This document shows positions 46,024 to 58,315 of a stretch of 64,000 nt of DNA, piece by piece; the stretch's first letter is position 1; the number at the start of each line of letters is the position of its first letter. The DNA comes from Canna indica. Taxonomy: Eukaryota; Streptophyta; Magnoliopsida; Zingiberales; Cannaceae. The notes below the pieces were generated by a model that did not search any database, had not been told where the DNA came from, and saw only the letters and a program-made list of their open reading frames with translations. Location of the stretch: assembly GCA_034359265.1 (NCBI GenBank), contig CP136895.1, forward strand, positions 45,464,001 to 45,528,000, read 5' to 3'. The position numbers and the translations under genes were made by a program.

Positions 46024-47369
46024 TTTTTAAAAAAGTAAAACGAAATGTTTCCAGCAATGAACTCCGTCAAAGTCAAAAGGATTCGAACTTGGGATGAAAA
46101 TTATTAACCGGTTAATCGAACTTCAAAATCTAATTTCGAATGATGAATTTGCGGTTCAATTTCAATTTCGATAAGTAAATTAAAAAATCGATTAAATTTA
46201 ATTCGATTTCAATTACCAATTCGCAGATAATCAATAATCGAAGTCGGTTATAATTCTTAACAATCGTCATAGGCCCAAAAGATTCCTCCTATTGATATAA
46301 TAGGAGTAAGATTGCAATTATTATTCTAAGTTCCATAGTGAGAGAAAAATTACATGCATTGGTGTCCTTGCTTTCTAATCTATCGTAGGTCATGCTTTTA
46401 TATATATATTTTTTATATCTTCTATGGTATTCTAATTGATTCAAAGGTCCAGACGAGGCGAGGAGATCCAGTTGAGCTAGTTGATTGGTATTTTCTAATT
46501 TAAAATATTGGTTCCCCGGACTACCATTACGATCCTTGATTATCCTTTTTAGCAAGTGCCCCTTATTTCTATTTTTAGAAGTGCTTCCTTATACCAGTGC
46601 ATTGTAGCCAAAGGCCATGTATCAGTAGGCTCATCCCATATAATAAGAGTTTCATGCCCAGTGATCTAGTTATATTTAGTAAGCTCCTCTAGTCTAAGTG
46701 CTAAGAAAACTTATTTTCATTGTAGGAGCAATCTTAAGCCCACGTAATTCTAATTCTACTGAAAGCCCCTCCTACTTTTTTGGAATATCTGAAGTCAAAT
46801 TATAAGTCAGTGTGAAGAAATAAGTCTTTCAATGGCAATCCTAAGTGCTTTCTAAGACCTGTAAGCTGTTTAGTATGATAAAGCCAGTGATATAATAGAT
46901 TTAGTGCGCTTAAATGGAGGAAGACTCTAAAACCAAGAATAAGAATAGAGCTGGAAAGAGAAAGAAAGTAGCAAAGAAAAAGAGGTCTATCTACGATGGT
47001 ACTAGAGTTTGATTCTTTTGTTACCCAATACTTATTTACCCCCAACCTACACCTCTTACCCTGTTAAAAACTTAAATCTTTATTAGGTTTAATAGGTTAA
47101 TTTTTATTATGACTTTAGTGAAAAAAATAAAATACTTTTTTTATTAACCGATTGTCTATTTACTAATCGATCGATTAGTAAACGGATAATCGTATCTATC
47201 CAAACCGAACTAATCAATTTCGATTATCTGGCACATAACTGAAAATGAATTTAGTTTGGCACATAACAAAAGTTAATCAAAATCAGTTAATGTCTGACAA
47301 TCGGTTAATGTGCCTGAATCAGTTTCGAAACTAATTCATTAACCGAATCAATTGAAGAATTCAGTTTCG
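46024..47369. other. Distal 5' flank and intergenic DNA
   Basis: 46024-46748 matches the left copy's 25000-25743; the similarity ends after TTAAGCCCACGTAATTC. 46800-47045 has a minus-strand frame of 81 codons, hydrophobic, not recognised. 47100-47340 contains repeated AACCGATT/AATCGGTTA words. No gene supported. Confidence 0.35.
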
Positions 47370-47870
47370 ACAATTGAGGCCGAGGACTAGACTCGATGTT
47401 AAACCGATATCGCAAGGAGTGCGCTTCGGGTTGTTGAGGGCGCTGGGTCCGGAGATGACGACATCTGAGGCCGAGGATCAAACTCGGTGCTAAACCGAGC
47501 TCGCGAGGAGCGCGCTTCAAGTCATTGTACTCATTTAGAGTGAGTCTATCTCATAGGAGCCAAAGGATGCATTTAGGGTCGAGGACTAGACTCGATGTTA
47601 AACCAAGCTCGCGAGGAGCGCTTCGGGTCATTGTGCTCATTTAGAGCCAGTCTCATAAGAGTCGAAGGCCGCATTTAGGGTTAGGGATCACGCCTGGGGT
47701 CAAACCGAGCTCGCAGGGAGCGTAAGGTAGGACCACGCTCGGGGTCATTGAGGGTGTTGAGCCCGGGTCTTCAAGGGCGCTAAGGTCGTAAGTAGTGGCG
47801 TTGAGGCCGGGACTGTGCTCGGGGTTGAGAAGGATTGATGTGTCCCATAGGATAGGAGTGGTTGCCATTG
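47370..47870. repeat. Diverged tandem repeats, Tat-like 3' region
   Basis: Four or so units built on CCGAGGATCAGACTCGG...TTAAACCGAGCTCGCGAGGAGCGC...GGTCATTG, each roughly 110-130 bp. It lies directly downstream (minus strand) of a Tat-like integrase end, the place where Tat elements often carry tandem arrays. Related to 432-724. Confidence 0.6.
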
Positions 47871-48119
47871 TCTAGCGGTGTACCTATCGCGAGATGATGG
47901 GAGTTCCTTTGTTGTGAGCTATGAGATAGTTGTAAATAATCTGGACACGAAAAAATATGGAGAAGGAAAGAGTGGTATTATCGAATAACTATCAAATAAT
48001 AGTTCATCGAGTCCCATCGAGTGATGTACTCGGCCTGCGCATGGTAGTGTCTCGTTAAAAATTTTCAGAGGGAAAATCCTGTGTGAAAAACCACAATGAA
48101 GGAAAAAGAGTGCACCGAC

Positions 48120-48432
48120 CATTTGCAGTTTAAGGGAGAGTGCTTAGCTGTAGTAGGCCCGCAAGGAGGCCGCGTTCCACGTCCGTGGGAGTTCTCACCC
48201 GGAGAGTTTGTTGATTTTATAAGTGCCTTTCCCGATGTCACTAATGACTCTATAAGGGCCTTCCCAATTCGGGGCAAGCTACTCCTCCCCGGTTAGTTTT
48301 CTCTGGAGTTCTATCTTCCTTAGCACAAGTTCTCCCTCTTTAAAGTTCATCGGCCTGACATGCTTGTCGTATTTCCAAGCTATTCTGAGTTTCATGGTTT
48401 CTTCTCCAACTTTGGCAAGCTCTCTTTATTCC
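48120..48432 (-). pseudogene. Tat-like integrase C-terminus
   Basis: Minus-strand frame reading KYDKHVRPMNFKEGELVLRK, ELQRKLTGEE, stop, LAPNWEGPYRVISDIGKGTY, KINKLSG, stop, ELPRTWNAASLRAY. GELVLRK, NWEGPYRV and the final PRTWNA..L..Y are the typical end of Tat-type Pol. Two in-frame stops. Confidence 0.75.
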
Positions 48433-48445
48433 TAGGCGAGGTTGA

Positions 48446-49873
48446 TGACATGTCAAATTACCAATCCGATGAGTCATAACCATAAGCTCAATTTGATTCG
48501 CCCTATGTGTGTGACCCCGTAGGTTCACTTAACATTGACAGTAAGTCCAAATCTCAGTTGCAATCCACAAGTCATAAGTGACCTCTAGCAAGACATTATG
48601 ACTACCCAAGTTAAGTGAGGCCGGTGATCCGAGCAACCTAACTCACAGTATGATACTCAGACCTTTTATCACTTGATATTTGGATCGAGCATAAGGCATG
48701 GAATACATCATCCTCATATTGCTTAATCTGGTTTATTAATTCCTAAGTAGACTGACTTAACAAATGACATTGATACTCCTATCAATTCATTTGAGCACGA
48801 CCATGCATTTCCTCAGTCACACTCATCAAGGGATCCAGAGATATCTCTCTCAGATAGGAGAGAAACAAATTCCTTCACGACTACGCATATTCCTTTGCAT
48901 GATTCATTCTATGTCCAACTGTAATCTTTACTACCATCCGATTAAAGATGATGTTAGACTAGGTCAAAACACATAATTTCTCATGTAGGGATCCATGCGT
49001 ATCCAGGATTTTGAAAAAGGGGGACACAAAAAAATTTAAATTTAAAATTAGAATATTTAGTTACAATTTGGGGGTGCGGGGGCAAGCCCCCGCGGTACAG
49101 TACAATATAATTGTATAAAAATACCTTTAACATAAGACAATCAAAAAATATATATCAACAAATGAAAAATAAATAAAAGTAGTATTGTAAATAAAAATCA
49201 ACCAATCAAAGTAATATTTAGTTTTTAGCAGAATTATTTACCTTATAAAATTGTTGTTGTATTAACCCAATCAAGAACTATATGATTGTTTAAACCACTT
49301 GAAGCTATCTGTTAACAAAGAGATAACATGTATTATTTCCTTTAAAATAAGTAACAACACAAATTCAATTATTTATATATAGAAGATTAAATTTTATCAG
49401 TCTTGAAATAAATACAAAATTAGAATTAACAACAAAAATTAAATTATAAAATTACTCTTTAAATTTTTTTTGAAAAAAAATGGGGGACAAAATGTCCCTC
49501 ATTTGCTATGCTGTATACTCCACTAGTGATAATAGGTCAGAGAACTGACGTATCACTACCATTGTGAGATATACTAATGATACTAATCCATCTAGTATTC
49601 TCATGGTGGGTCTGTCCAATACTATGTTCTCCAACATGTGTCTATGGTCTAACTTTAATATCACATATTCATTACCAGTAAAATATGATCATCGTCGGTC
49701 AGATTGCATACTAGTCTTCACTCATTATCGTTCCAATGATAATGATCGACTAGGGATTATTTAGAACATGATTCCAATTGCCTTAGGATTTTACTATCAA
49801 GTATTGTACTTGATGACCATTAGGTGGAATCAACTATTCAAGGAGTCTATTATCAACTTAAAATATGCCCACA
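48446..49873 (-). mobile_element. LTR-like block, probably Ty1/copia solo LTR with inner insertion
   Basis: Non-coding block between two Tat fragments. On the minus strand it starts TGTGGGCATATTTTAAGTTG and would end ...TTTGACATGTCA. The blocks GTGAGGCCGGTGATCCGAGC and ATGATACTCAGACCTTTTATC are of the kind seen in copia LTRs. No target duplication is visible. About 49000-49505 looks like a further insertion: GGATTTTGAAAAAGGGGGACAC on one side and TGGGGGACAAAATGTCCC on the other, with a GGGGGCAAGCCCCC hairpin inside. Confidence 0.4.
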
Positions 49874-49884
49874 ATATATAACAA

Positions 49885-50540
49885 GATAAAACAAGTGTTT
49901 CATTGAAAAGGAAAGCAACAATAACAATATTATTCCATTGACATAGGACGCACTACTAACAAGGAAGGTCTTGAGCTCCCCAAAGGTCTGTTTGCACTTC
50001 TCACCCCACTGGAAGTCCTGTTTCTTCCTTAGGATATTGAAGAAAGGTGCAGCCATGTCGGCCGATCTTGAAGAAAGGTGATGGTATGTAGCCCCTGTGT
50101 TTTTCAACCCAAAGGGCATCACTTTGTAATAGAAGTTGGCATGCTCGGTAATGAAGTATGTCTTTTCCTAGCTCGTCTTCCGTGTGTATCCAGATTTGGT
50201 TATAACCTGAGTAGGCATCCATGAAGCTCGGGTATTGGTATCCTGGGGAGCGAGTAGGAGTCTTTCGGGTAGGCCTTGTTTACGTCAGTGAAGTCGACAC
50301 GCTTTCGCAATTTTTGAATGTTTCTTAACCATCACGACGTTCGCAAGCCACGTGGTAAATCTAATTTCTCTGATAAAAATTTTCTTCAATAACTTTCTAG
50401 TCTCTTCGAGGGATGCTTACTGGCGCTCGGCCCCAAGCTTTCTCTTCTTCTATGCCACGAGCTTGCCCCGAGGGTCGATGGCGACCCTATGGCAAATGAC
50501 TCAGGGGGTTTATGAAATGAATAGTGCCCTTGAGCCAATC
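49885..50540 (-). pseudogene. Tat-like reverse transcriptase fragment
   Basis: Several frames: ANVVMVKKHSK near 50345-50313, MDAYSGYNQIWI near 50222, then MMPFGLKNTGATYHHL from 50122, and DFQWGEKCKQTFGELKTFL near 50010. The YxDD region between the last two is missing. Frameshifts and deletions; not functional. Confidence 0.7.
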
Positions 50541-50559
50541 ACATGTCGATGTGTTTAGG

Positions 50560-50820
50560 AACTATTCAAATAAAAGGGTAATTACCTGAATATATTTTGA
50601 ACTTTGGACTTTTGTCTCAAATGTATCTTGAACTTTCATTTCACCAAATTGTATCATGAACTATTAGATTTGTATCAATTGTATCCCGTCACCTACCCCT
50701 CCCCTCCCCGTTAACCATATGACGTGGCTTGCACACGTGGATTAAAAAAATAATTTTTTATTTCAATATTTTGTTTTCACATATGCTTCACCTTTACTCC
50801 ACTCGGACCCCGCTCACTCC
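50560..50820. mobile_element. MITE/MULE-terminus-like sequence
   Basis: Contains tandem subterminal phrases TTTTGAACTTTGGACTTTTGTCTC and CTTGAACTTTCATTTCACC, then GACGTGGCTTGCACACGTGG, the kind of sequence seen in terminal regions of plant Mutator-like and related MITEs. The matching inverted end was not found, so it may be one end of a longer element covering the gene fragments to its right. Confidence 0.4.
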
Positions 50821-50922
50821 ATGAGTTCAACGACGGCCAGCGAAGTCAACGTCGTTGTGGGGGATGTTCGCCTTGATAAGCGAAAAAGTCAAGTGGTTGT
50901 CGTTCTCGATGTCGGGCAGCTT

Positions 50923-51160
50923 GATGTGGCCGAGCGGGCCCTTGATGTCGAGGGTGGCACCGATGGGCAGCGACTCTAAGTGCTGCGACATGAGACCACC
51001 GTTCGGGAACTTTGGGGTGCTCGCCCTTGAAGTAGACCTTGATGAGGAGCTCGAAGTGGCCGACCTCGTCGACCGCGCTCGTAGGCGTGTAGGGCCACAT
51101 GAGGTAGGTGTTGATGATGGACTTGGCCTTGTCATAATGGATGGCATCGAACTCCTCGGT
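50923..51160 (-). pseudogene. Nitrate reductase fragment (cytochrome b5 plus FAD domain pieces)
   Basis: Minus strand. [20 protein letters not shown] matches the end of the nitrate reductase cytochrome b5 domain. It is joined directly to [28 protein letters not shown] and, after a one-base frameshift near 51010, [29 protein letters not shown], the start of the FAD domain. About 80 residues of hinge between the two are missing. The reading departs from nitrate reductase after GPLGHI. Plainly a gene piece, not a gene. Confidence 0.75.
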
Positions 51161-51189
51161 GCAATCGCTACCCCATGTTCTAGAAAATT

Positions 51190-51565
51190 CCTGCAAATCA
51201 ATTCAGCTCACTGCTACCAACTGTCCAATTGCTCCCTTGCCAAAGAAGCACTCCACACCAAGATCGTCCATTCTGGCTCGAGCATACTATGTGTATTTGA
51301 GGATCTCCGGCTTAGTGTCTGGGTTTCTTTGGACGAGACTGATGAGATTTCGAAGCACCGCAACTTTAGGCATCGACATTTTCTTTCCAGGGGAATAGAG
51401 ACTAAGGAGAACAGTCAAAGCAGCAGTTGCAACATGAAGCATCTAGCAAGCAATGGCCTCATAAGTGCAGAGGGTAAGGAATTCTGGGTTGAAGTCCATG
51501 TAGTTAACCATTGCCTGCATCTGACTGATGGCTTCCTTCTCGTCCTTCTTTTGCAGATAAATTTT
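51190..51565 (-). pseudogene. Unidentified gene fragment next to nitrate reductase piece
   Basis: About 120 codons in one minus-strand frame broken by two in-frame stops (TAG after EAIAC and after LKYT). Protein-like wording: QMQAMVNYMDFNPEFLTLCT, LTVLLSLYSPGKKMSMPKVA, ARARMDDLGVECFFGKGAIG. I do not recognise the family. It abuts the nitrate reductase fragment with no visible intron, suggesting captured or shuffled exons. Confidence 0.5.
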
Positions 51566-51661
51566 ATACTGTCAAGTATTTAGAAGACAATAATATGGTT
51601 AAATTTAATGTTATGCGTCAAGATCAAGACCTTTGTAAGTGAGACCTTCGGTGGTACCTAT

Positions 51662-51872
51662 AGGTTGTGTTTGGATGAAGGAAATAGAGGGGGGATGGAA
51701 TAGTATTCCATTCCCCCTCTTTATTCTTTTGTTTGGTTGCACCAACTAAAGTTGGAATAGGTGGGACCCCCGAAATTGATGGGGAATGGTATTACCGATG
51801 GAAAGAGAGGATACTATTCCCGGGGTCAAGGCAAGGAATGATATTCCTTGTCTATTTCGGATGCCTTTTTAC
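51662..51872. mobile_element. MITE-like element
   Basis: GTTGTGTTTGGATGAAGGAAATAG...GGAATAGTATTCCATTCC at the left is roughly inverted at the right (GGAATGATATTCCTTG...CTATTTCGGATGCC). No coding. Insertion boundaries approximate. Confidence 0.45.
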
Positions 51873-52270
51873 TATTTTACCCATCACTATTTGAAAAAAT
51901 TACCTCAGGTATACATATAGTATACCAACCATCACGACATCATTCCGCCTCCTTCCTTTCGTGAGATCGTCTTCGGCTAGGCGCTCGGCGACAACGGTGA
52001 ATTCTCCTTGCAGGTAAGATTCTTCTTTCCTCCATCTTCTTTTCTCTGCCGCCTGTGTTTTCTCGTCGATGTTTCCTCCATCTGGCGGAGAGAGGTCGCA
52101 CGACTTCTCTCTTTGGCGCAGAGAGGTCGCTTGATCTTAATTTATAGAGACCTCTATGCTTTAAACTATATGATGACTTAAGCTTTTTGAATGTAATGAC
52201 TCTTTATGTGATGACTTGAACATTTTTCTGTATTCACTAAATATTTCATACTCCATGGTGTTTGTTTCAT

Positions 52271-52309
<39 letters not shown>

Positions 52310-52600
52310 AATGAATTCATGGTCACGTATGACGCCGTCAGGCCAAGCAAGTGTTGTTTACCTCCACGTCAGCTAAGTTGAGACGACGCTTGACGATTTG
52401 GTATCTGGCATAAACAGAAGTAAATATTGTGTATTTATAGGTGAAATTTGAAAATACGGGTAGAACGTAAAATTTCTGCAAATCTTATGATTTTTTAGTT
52501 TATTATCCCTAAATAAAATGAGGCATCTTTCATCACATGCTGCATCTTTATTTATAAAGATTATGATGAACCCCATGAACTTGGGCAAATGATTCTAAGG
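51873..52600. other. Intergenic with (TA)n run
   Basis: 52273-52301 is a TA microsatellite. 51930-52080 is GC-richer and pyrimidine-rich with a donor-like CAG/GTAAG at about 52010, possibly an old 5' untranslated exon; no coding recognised. 52300-52400 shows CACGTCAG/GACGACGC words. Confidence 0.35.
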
Positions 52601-53331
52601 CCATGATGAGATCATGCTAGTGAGACTTAATATCCAGAGGTTCATGTTCTAAATGTTCCTAGTCGTTGGAACACCAAGTAGGGGACCAGTGATTCCGGCA
52701 AGACTAGTGCACTTGGTACATGCCCTATATGATAGGGGGTAGTTGATCTCGTAATTACCTATGAGTCATCATTAATGTACAAGTGTAGGTGCTCATTGGA
52801 GAATGAGTTCACTGAATGGACTCGCTCGAGGAATGCCAAATGGAATACTTACATAAGTGTCAATAGGTTGTTCCTCGGGTCATAGTGGGTGCAAGCAATC
52901 CTTGGACCTGAGGTTGTCAAGATTACCTTATGATTGACGATCCGTCGCTTTGTTTCTATCCCTACGTGGCTTTCAAAGTCGTGTGCTACCGCTGGTCATG
53001 GAGAAGCTTTCACGGAGGTAGGTGAGAAACCAATAAGGAATCGATTACTCCTAGTAAAAGGAGATAGTGTCCTATGTATCCCTGTAAGTGTCGACTCGGA
53101 AATCTCTAGCCATAGTGGATATAAAAGTCAGAAAAAGGGTTTCTGATGTTTCATGGTTGAGATGACAACTTGATGGGTGGAATACATATGAACTGATATT
53201 AGGGTTTGACACATCTTTAGTACCCTAGCCGACTTTAAGACATTGTAATCGAAGAATCACTGAAGGGCGTTCGATTCTTGTAAATTGAACTTTACACTAT
53301 TCAGGTGGTCATGACATGTTGCTAGACGTCA

Positions 53332-55936
53332 TGTCACACCCCAACTGAGGGTAGTGTGACCGGCCAGGGCCTACATCCTGCCCTGTAGCCTACTGTCTAC
53401 ACCGACTGACAATAAAATCGAACATATCGAGAAAGGAAACCACAACACAATCTTTACTTAAAGTTTTCAAAATTCACAAGTATATATTTTTCAACCCAAA
53501 GAAGAAAACCAACATCGTCGCAAATAGAACATCTCAAGTATCAAAGTTATTACAAACTTTTCAAAACACAATTGTCAGTGTAGAATAGGAAAATAACTGC
53601 TACAAGACACTGGACTATGACCAAAGGACACCGCTATGAGATATGACATCACCACCTGCCCTCCAGCTGCACCATGACGATAAGCCTCGATTATTGATCA
53701 TGCTCTGCAAAAACAAAGGAAACAAATCGTGAGTCCACTTGAGACTCAGTGAGCAGTTCTTTCGAACCTCCACATAATCCATAATTAGTCATCCATAACA
53801 TATAAAGCAGCATAGAATATAATTAGGGAGATAAGCTACTTTTTAGTGTGACTATCGACCCCATGGGTCATTCTGTATAGACCATATATGAGAGACTTGT
53901 CATAACGGCCTAACTTTGCCACTTGGCATCCGACCCTTAAGGCCTACTTATGGTATAAGAATCCCGGCTACAACCGGCTCTACCATACAAGGTAGAATCA
54001 CACTGGCCTTTCAGCCACATCATATCAAGATGTAAACAAGAAATCCCGGACCATTGACTAGGATGGTCTACTAGTCTTCGGATACCATCTGGGGTAGGGA
54101 TAGCTAGTCCAACCCAATTGGGGTCTGACACCTAGCGGGCCCGGCCCGCTGGTGCATCTCAAGACCCAAACACTGGCCGAGTCAAGCATTGGTCATTTTC
54201 GACCACCCATGCTTCTCGGCAGCCCATCACAAGCACATCACACAATCAAAATATCCTAGGGTCTCCTTATATACACTGCGGGCAGTTGCCCACATCCGGC
54301 CCTCACTCGGCCTATAGGGTCAACAATTCAATGTCACCCTTTCGAAAAATGTGTACACCTAATAATTTTAGGTTTCCAAATATGAATACAAGAAGTCTTA
54401 AAAGTTGAGTCATTCCCTAGTTATGTTTCCATATCTAATATGTACCTTGCAAAGTCCTACATGTTATCTAGCGTCATACACTATCTTGGGTGAAAAATTT
54501 CGTGTACCGGACTTGGAATTTCACCCATTAACATTTTCAGACAGCATATATATATAAAAGAAATATAATTATAATTCACAACAACTACCATGCATAACTA
54601 CTAGATTCAACGATAAAAATTTATATACTGTATATAGAATTTATTTCAATATGGAACATTGCATCTAGCATGGTAAATTATCAAATAATTCCCACGAGTA
54701 TACTATCTAGCATGGTAAAAATATCTCAACGACACTCACCTAATTTAATCATGAGCAACAAACATCATGAGGAAGCCGAATTAAAGAGGTAAATAATCCA
54801 TTGATTACACCAATAAGTAACATGCAATAAACATAGCAACAATTAAACATGATATTTGAAATTTGATGAAACATTTCCTTTGATGCATGTACCATAACCA
54901 TTATGTCCATGTTAGCATTAGCAAGAACATTTCCATATTCATGAAAATGTAGATTAACATTTGCTATCAATTACTAAGATGAACAGTAATCATGTATTAT
55001 AATTCGAACCTAACATTAAGCATGAAAGCGGGAATTAAGACGACATAACATAAGATCCAGCGTATCGATCCGAACAGCCCCAATTTCCCTCCCCTATCCA
55101 TTGCTCGGCCGACTCAAGCAGGGTAATAACCAGCTCGGCCGAGCCCTCTAGGGGTGGTAAACATGGTTGCGGCAACAACACGAGCATCAATCCAAAAGTC
55201 TAAAACATATCGAACACAAGGCGATCCACGAATCGCAAGACGAGCGAGGAAATTGGGAAAAATTTGGCATGACCTTTCCCCTTTTTTCTCCACTCAGCCA
55301 GCCCACAAAGAAATGAAATAAATCCGATTTAAACCATCAAATCACAGGTATACATATCTATTAAGGTTCTAACACGAGAAGACGCGTAGATCGGCTAGAA
55401 ACTCACAAAAAGAACCCGAATCAAAACTGCTAGGGTCGGCTACCCGCCTCCCCTCATAAAACTCTAACCACTCACCTTTGCTTGATGAAAAAGAAGGATC
55501 GGATGCTGGCGATCTCGAATCTTCCGGCAACGATGCGATCTCCGGCCGACCAAGATCTCTCTTCCCCTCTCTCCTTTCTCCCTTGCTCGGGCTTTGTGCG
55601 GCTCCTAGATGAGCCGCACGGCTCAATGATGAGGGATTTTATTCCCTCATCAACAATGACTTAAATGCCCCACTTACATGACTTAACCTTGACTCGACTC
55701 AGTCCAAGTCCGGCTTGGGTTCTGACTCTAACCGCAACACGAGTCGATCTTAACTTAACTAAAGCATCAATGCATAAAAGGAAAGAGTCATTCACCCAAT
55801 TTAATTGCATATATCATTAGTCGAGTCATACCTTCTACTCGAGGCGATCCTGAGGCTCGACTCGACTAACCCCGGGTCCGGCGCGCTGCACCCAAAATAG
55901 ATTTTTTTATATTAGGAAATTTTCCCGGGTCTTACA
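53332..55936 (-). mobile_element. Solo LTR of Del/Tekay-like family
   Basis: 2605 bp, minus orientation: TGTAAGACCCGGGAAA at the 55936 end, ...GTGTGACA at the 53332 end. Perfect target duplication CGTCA at 53327-53331 and 55937-55941. Aligns with the LTR at 38441-40923 at both ends and in blocks such as ATCCTGCCCTGTAG. No internal region, so it is the product of LTR recombination. Confidence 0.88.
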
Positions 55937-57185
55937 CGTCAATCATGACTTGTGAGTAGAGTCTCACACGACTACACTAAAGGGGTTTATTGGAGGCTTG
56001 TAGAATTCGAATAGAAGGTGTTCTACCAACTCTCTGTTATGAACAACTCACTACTGGATTAGTGTGGGGCCCAATGGGTCACACACAACAAGCTACTCTC
56101 ATAACGGGCTTTATGGGATAGAGCTCAAATGCGACACTTGACGTATACTAGCATGGACATGCCGCAATATGTTCACGAATCTCATTTATAAACAAAATAG
56201 GAAATGAGTTACCTATTCGGACGAATTATAGGCACTCGAGAAAGGGGTTCCTCGTAACCCTAACTTGTAGGGTTCGGTGTGCAATAAAGTCAACCTGACC
56301 TCGGGTCAAGGTGAAAGTGTTGACCAAGGTCAAGTCAAAGTGTTGACTTGACCAAACCCATGGGTCAAAGTGGGTCAGCTAAAAATAAGAGGGAAACTCA
56401 AATTTTATTTTGAATAAACTTACGGTACGAATTTTGAATTCGAACGGGGGAGGGGGGACCGTGCTTGGTCTCTCATGCGCCTACGCCTAGCTGTTGGCTT
56501 AAGATTTTCGACGTTGGTCTTAATCTCGATTTTGATGATAACAAACATGAAACTAATATTTCATTGAAAAATCTTTCAGGTTTCAAGTCGGTTAGCGCAC
56601 AATGTCCTCGATCAAAAATATTAAAGAAATCGAGAAATCGGAAGGACATTGGTCGACGCGCTCGGATTCGTCAGAAAGATAGAGTGTAGGTTTAGGGTGT
56701 CTAGTTTATGTTGTAAATTCTCATAATGATGCATAAGAACCCAAAAACCATCCCCGAATCCCAAAATATGAAAACCCAGAAACCGCCCTGAAACTCACTA
56801 AGCCTAAGGAGCTCCTTTGAGGGCGATATGACCTAGATATTTTCCTAACATAAAAAATAGCGGTAATTATTCCTTGGGTAGAAATTAGATAACAAGGTAT
56901 TTTGAAGGATTTTTTGGAAGCATTTAGCCTACCCATATTTGACTCAAGAAATTAGAAAATTTTCGTTTCCCAAAAATTTGTACTAGACCCCAAAAACTAG
57001 ATTTTGATTCTTAAGGATTTTAATTTTTTAGATATTTTTATTGAATCCAAATGGGGGTAATCCTTATATAATATTTATATTTTAAAGTTATCACTTAAAG
57101 TTAATAAATATTATATAAGTAGACTTAGCGAAGACGGAACCAAAGAACGAACAAACAAAGCCTAACCAAACTGCCCAGTCCAGGT

Positions 57186-57415
57186 TCGATCGACCAAATG
57201 GTGTTAAAAATTGGTAGTAGCCAATTCGGTCGATCGGTCAGTCGACTGAAGTGTGCCAAAAATTGGCAGTATCTACTTTGATCGACCGAATAGTAGAGGA
57301 GTTGGAGCGCGATTAAGTCGATCGACCATCCGATCAATCGAACAGAGCGGCAGAAGCGCAAAATGCCAGTGGTCGATCGGTCGGTCGACCGACGATCGAT
57401 CGGCAATCGACCAAA
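57186..57415. repeat. U3 palindrome array of copy 2 (5' LTR)
   Basis: Units of about 70 bp alternate a TGCCAAAAATTGGCAGT inverted repeat and a GGTCGATCGGTCGGTCGACC cluster. The array ends about 65 bp before the TATA box. Confidence 0.75.
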
Positions 57416-57478
57416 TGGCGAAAATGGCTAGATTTCTTACCGTTGAGTACTGCTTCACCCGAGTTTTTTCATGGCACT

Positions 57479-57486
57479 ATAAATAC
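57479..57486 (+). promoter_or_regulatory. LTR TATA box, copy 2
   Basis: TATAAATA in CACTATAAATACC, in the same position relative to the palindrome array as in the other LTRs. Confidence 0.6.
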
Positions 57487-58249
57487 CTAAGCCTAAGCCT
57501 TCCTTTGACACTTTTGATCACTCCTACACCTCATTGAGCTATCCTTGATCAATTCCAAGCTTTCATTGAGCCAATTCTTGAAGAAACCCTAGCTTTGATA
57601 TCTCATCCCTTTGATTGAGCCTTACCTTCATTATTTCATCATCAAAGGAATCAAGAGGAAGCTAGGAATCTTATTGTGGAGCTAAGTACTTCATTGTTTG
57701 ATTTATTGCTCCATTTATTGTTGTATTTTCTTGTTTATTTCTTTGTATTTGAGTTAGAGTAAGACCTAGAGTGTAGGTCTTGAAATTTGGTCGTAACCTT
57801 GGTGTTATGGTTTAAATCCACCGGTGTAAACATAGTTTGCTGGGATTAGTTCTTGTTGTCCTTAGGATTGAGGTGGGAGAGTGCTCTCGGTAGAAATGCG
57901 AGATACTTCCGGGTGTGAAAGTGCCTTCGGTGTGAGAGCGGAGACTCTCCGGTGAAAACGTCCTCGTTGTAAAGGAAACAAGATAATCTAGTAAAGCTAG
58001 TTTGGAAATCCTAAGCAGGATGCTTAGGTAGTGGAGTAGGCATTGGGGCCGAACCACTATAAATCATCGTGTTTGCATTGCTTCCTCTTGCGTTTGCTTA
58101 ATTAGCATATTTACTTTGCTTTCGCTTGTTATTCAATTTGTTAATTGCCTAAGTAATTGACTAAACGATTAAAATCGAAATTAGGCAAAAAGATTAGTAA
58201 ACACACTATTCACCCCCGCCCTTCCTAGTGTGGCCATTTCACCCAATAA

Positions 58250-58261
58250 TGGTATCAGAGC
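58250..58261 (+). other. Primer binding site, copy 2
   Basis: TGGTATCAGAGC, one base after the LTR; exact complement type of the initiator methionine tRNA. Confidence 0.88.
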
Positions 58262-58315
58262 GGGTTGCAAATTGAGATTTCACCGTCTCCTCTACATCGT
58301 ATCTCGATTCGAAAA

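Larger units (their letters stand above)
47370..50540 (-). mobile_element. Decayed Tat-like element (pol and 3' region)
   Basis: On the minus strand: reverse transcriptase fragment (about 50540-49885), a large gap in which an LTR-like block sits (49873-48446), the integrase C-terminus (48432-48120), then tandem repeats. RNase H and the integrase core are missing. Same lineage as 34688-37450, but no overlap in content, so they could be parts of related elements. Confidence 0.6.
56492..58248 (+). repeat. 5' LTR of gag-only element copy 2
   Basis: 1757 bp, from TGTTGGCTTAAGATTTTC to CACCCAATA. The palindrome array is at about 57186-57415, followed by TATAAATA at 57479-57486. The 3' LTR is 1771 bp. 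Confidence 0.88.

Noticed and set aside
50855..51583. Plus-strand frame of 242 codons
   Set aside because: It is antisense to the nitrate reductase piece and the unknown fragment, which have recognisable or more protein-like wording on the minus strand.
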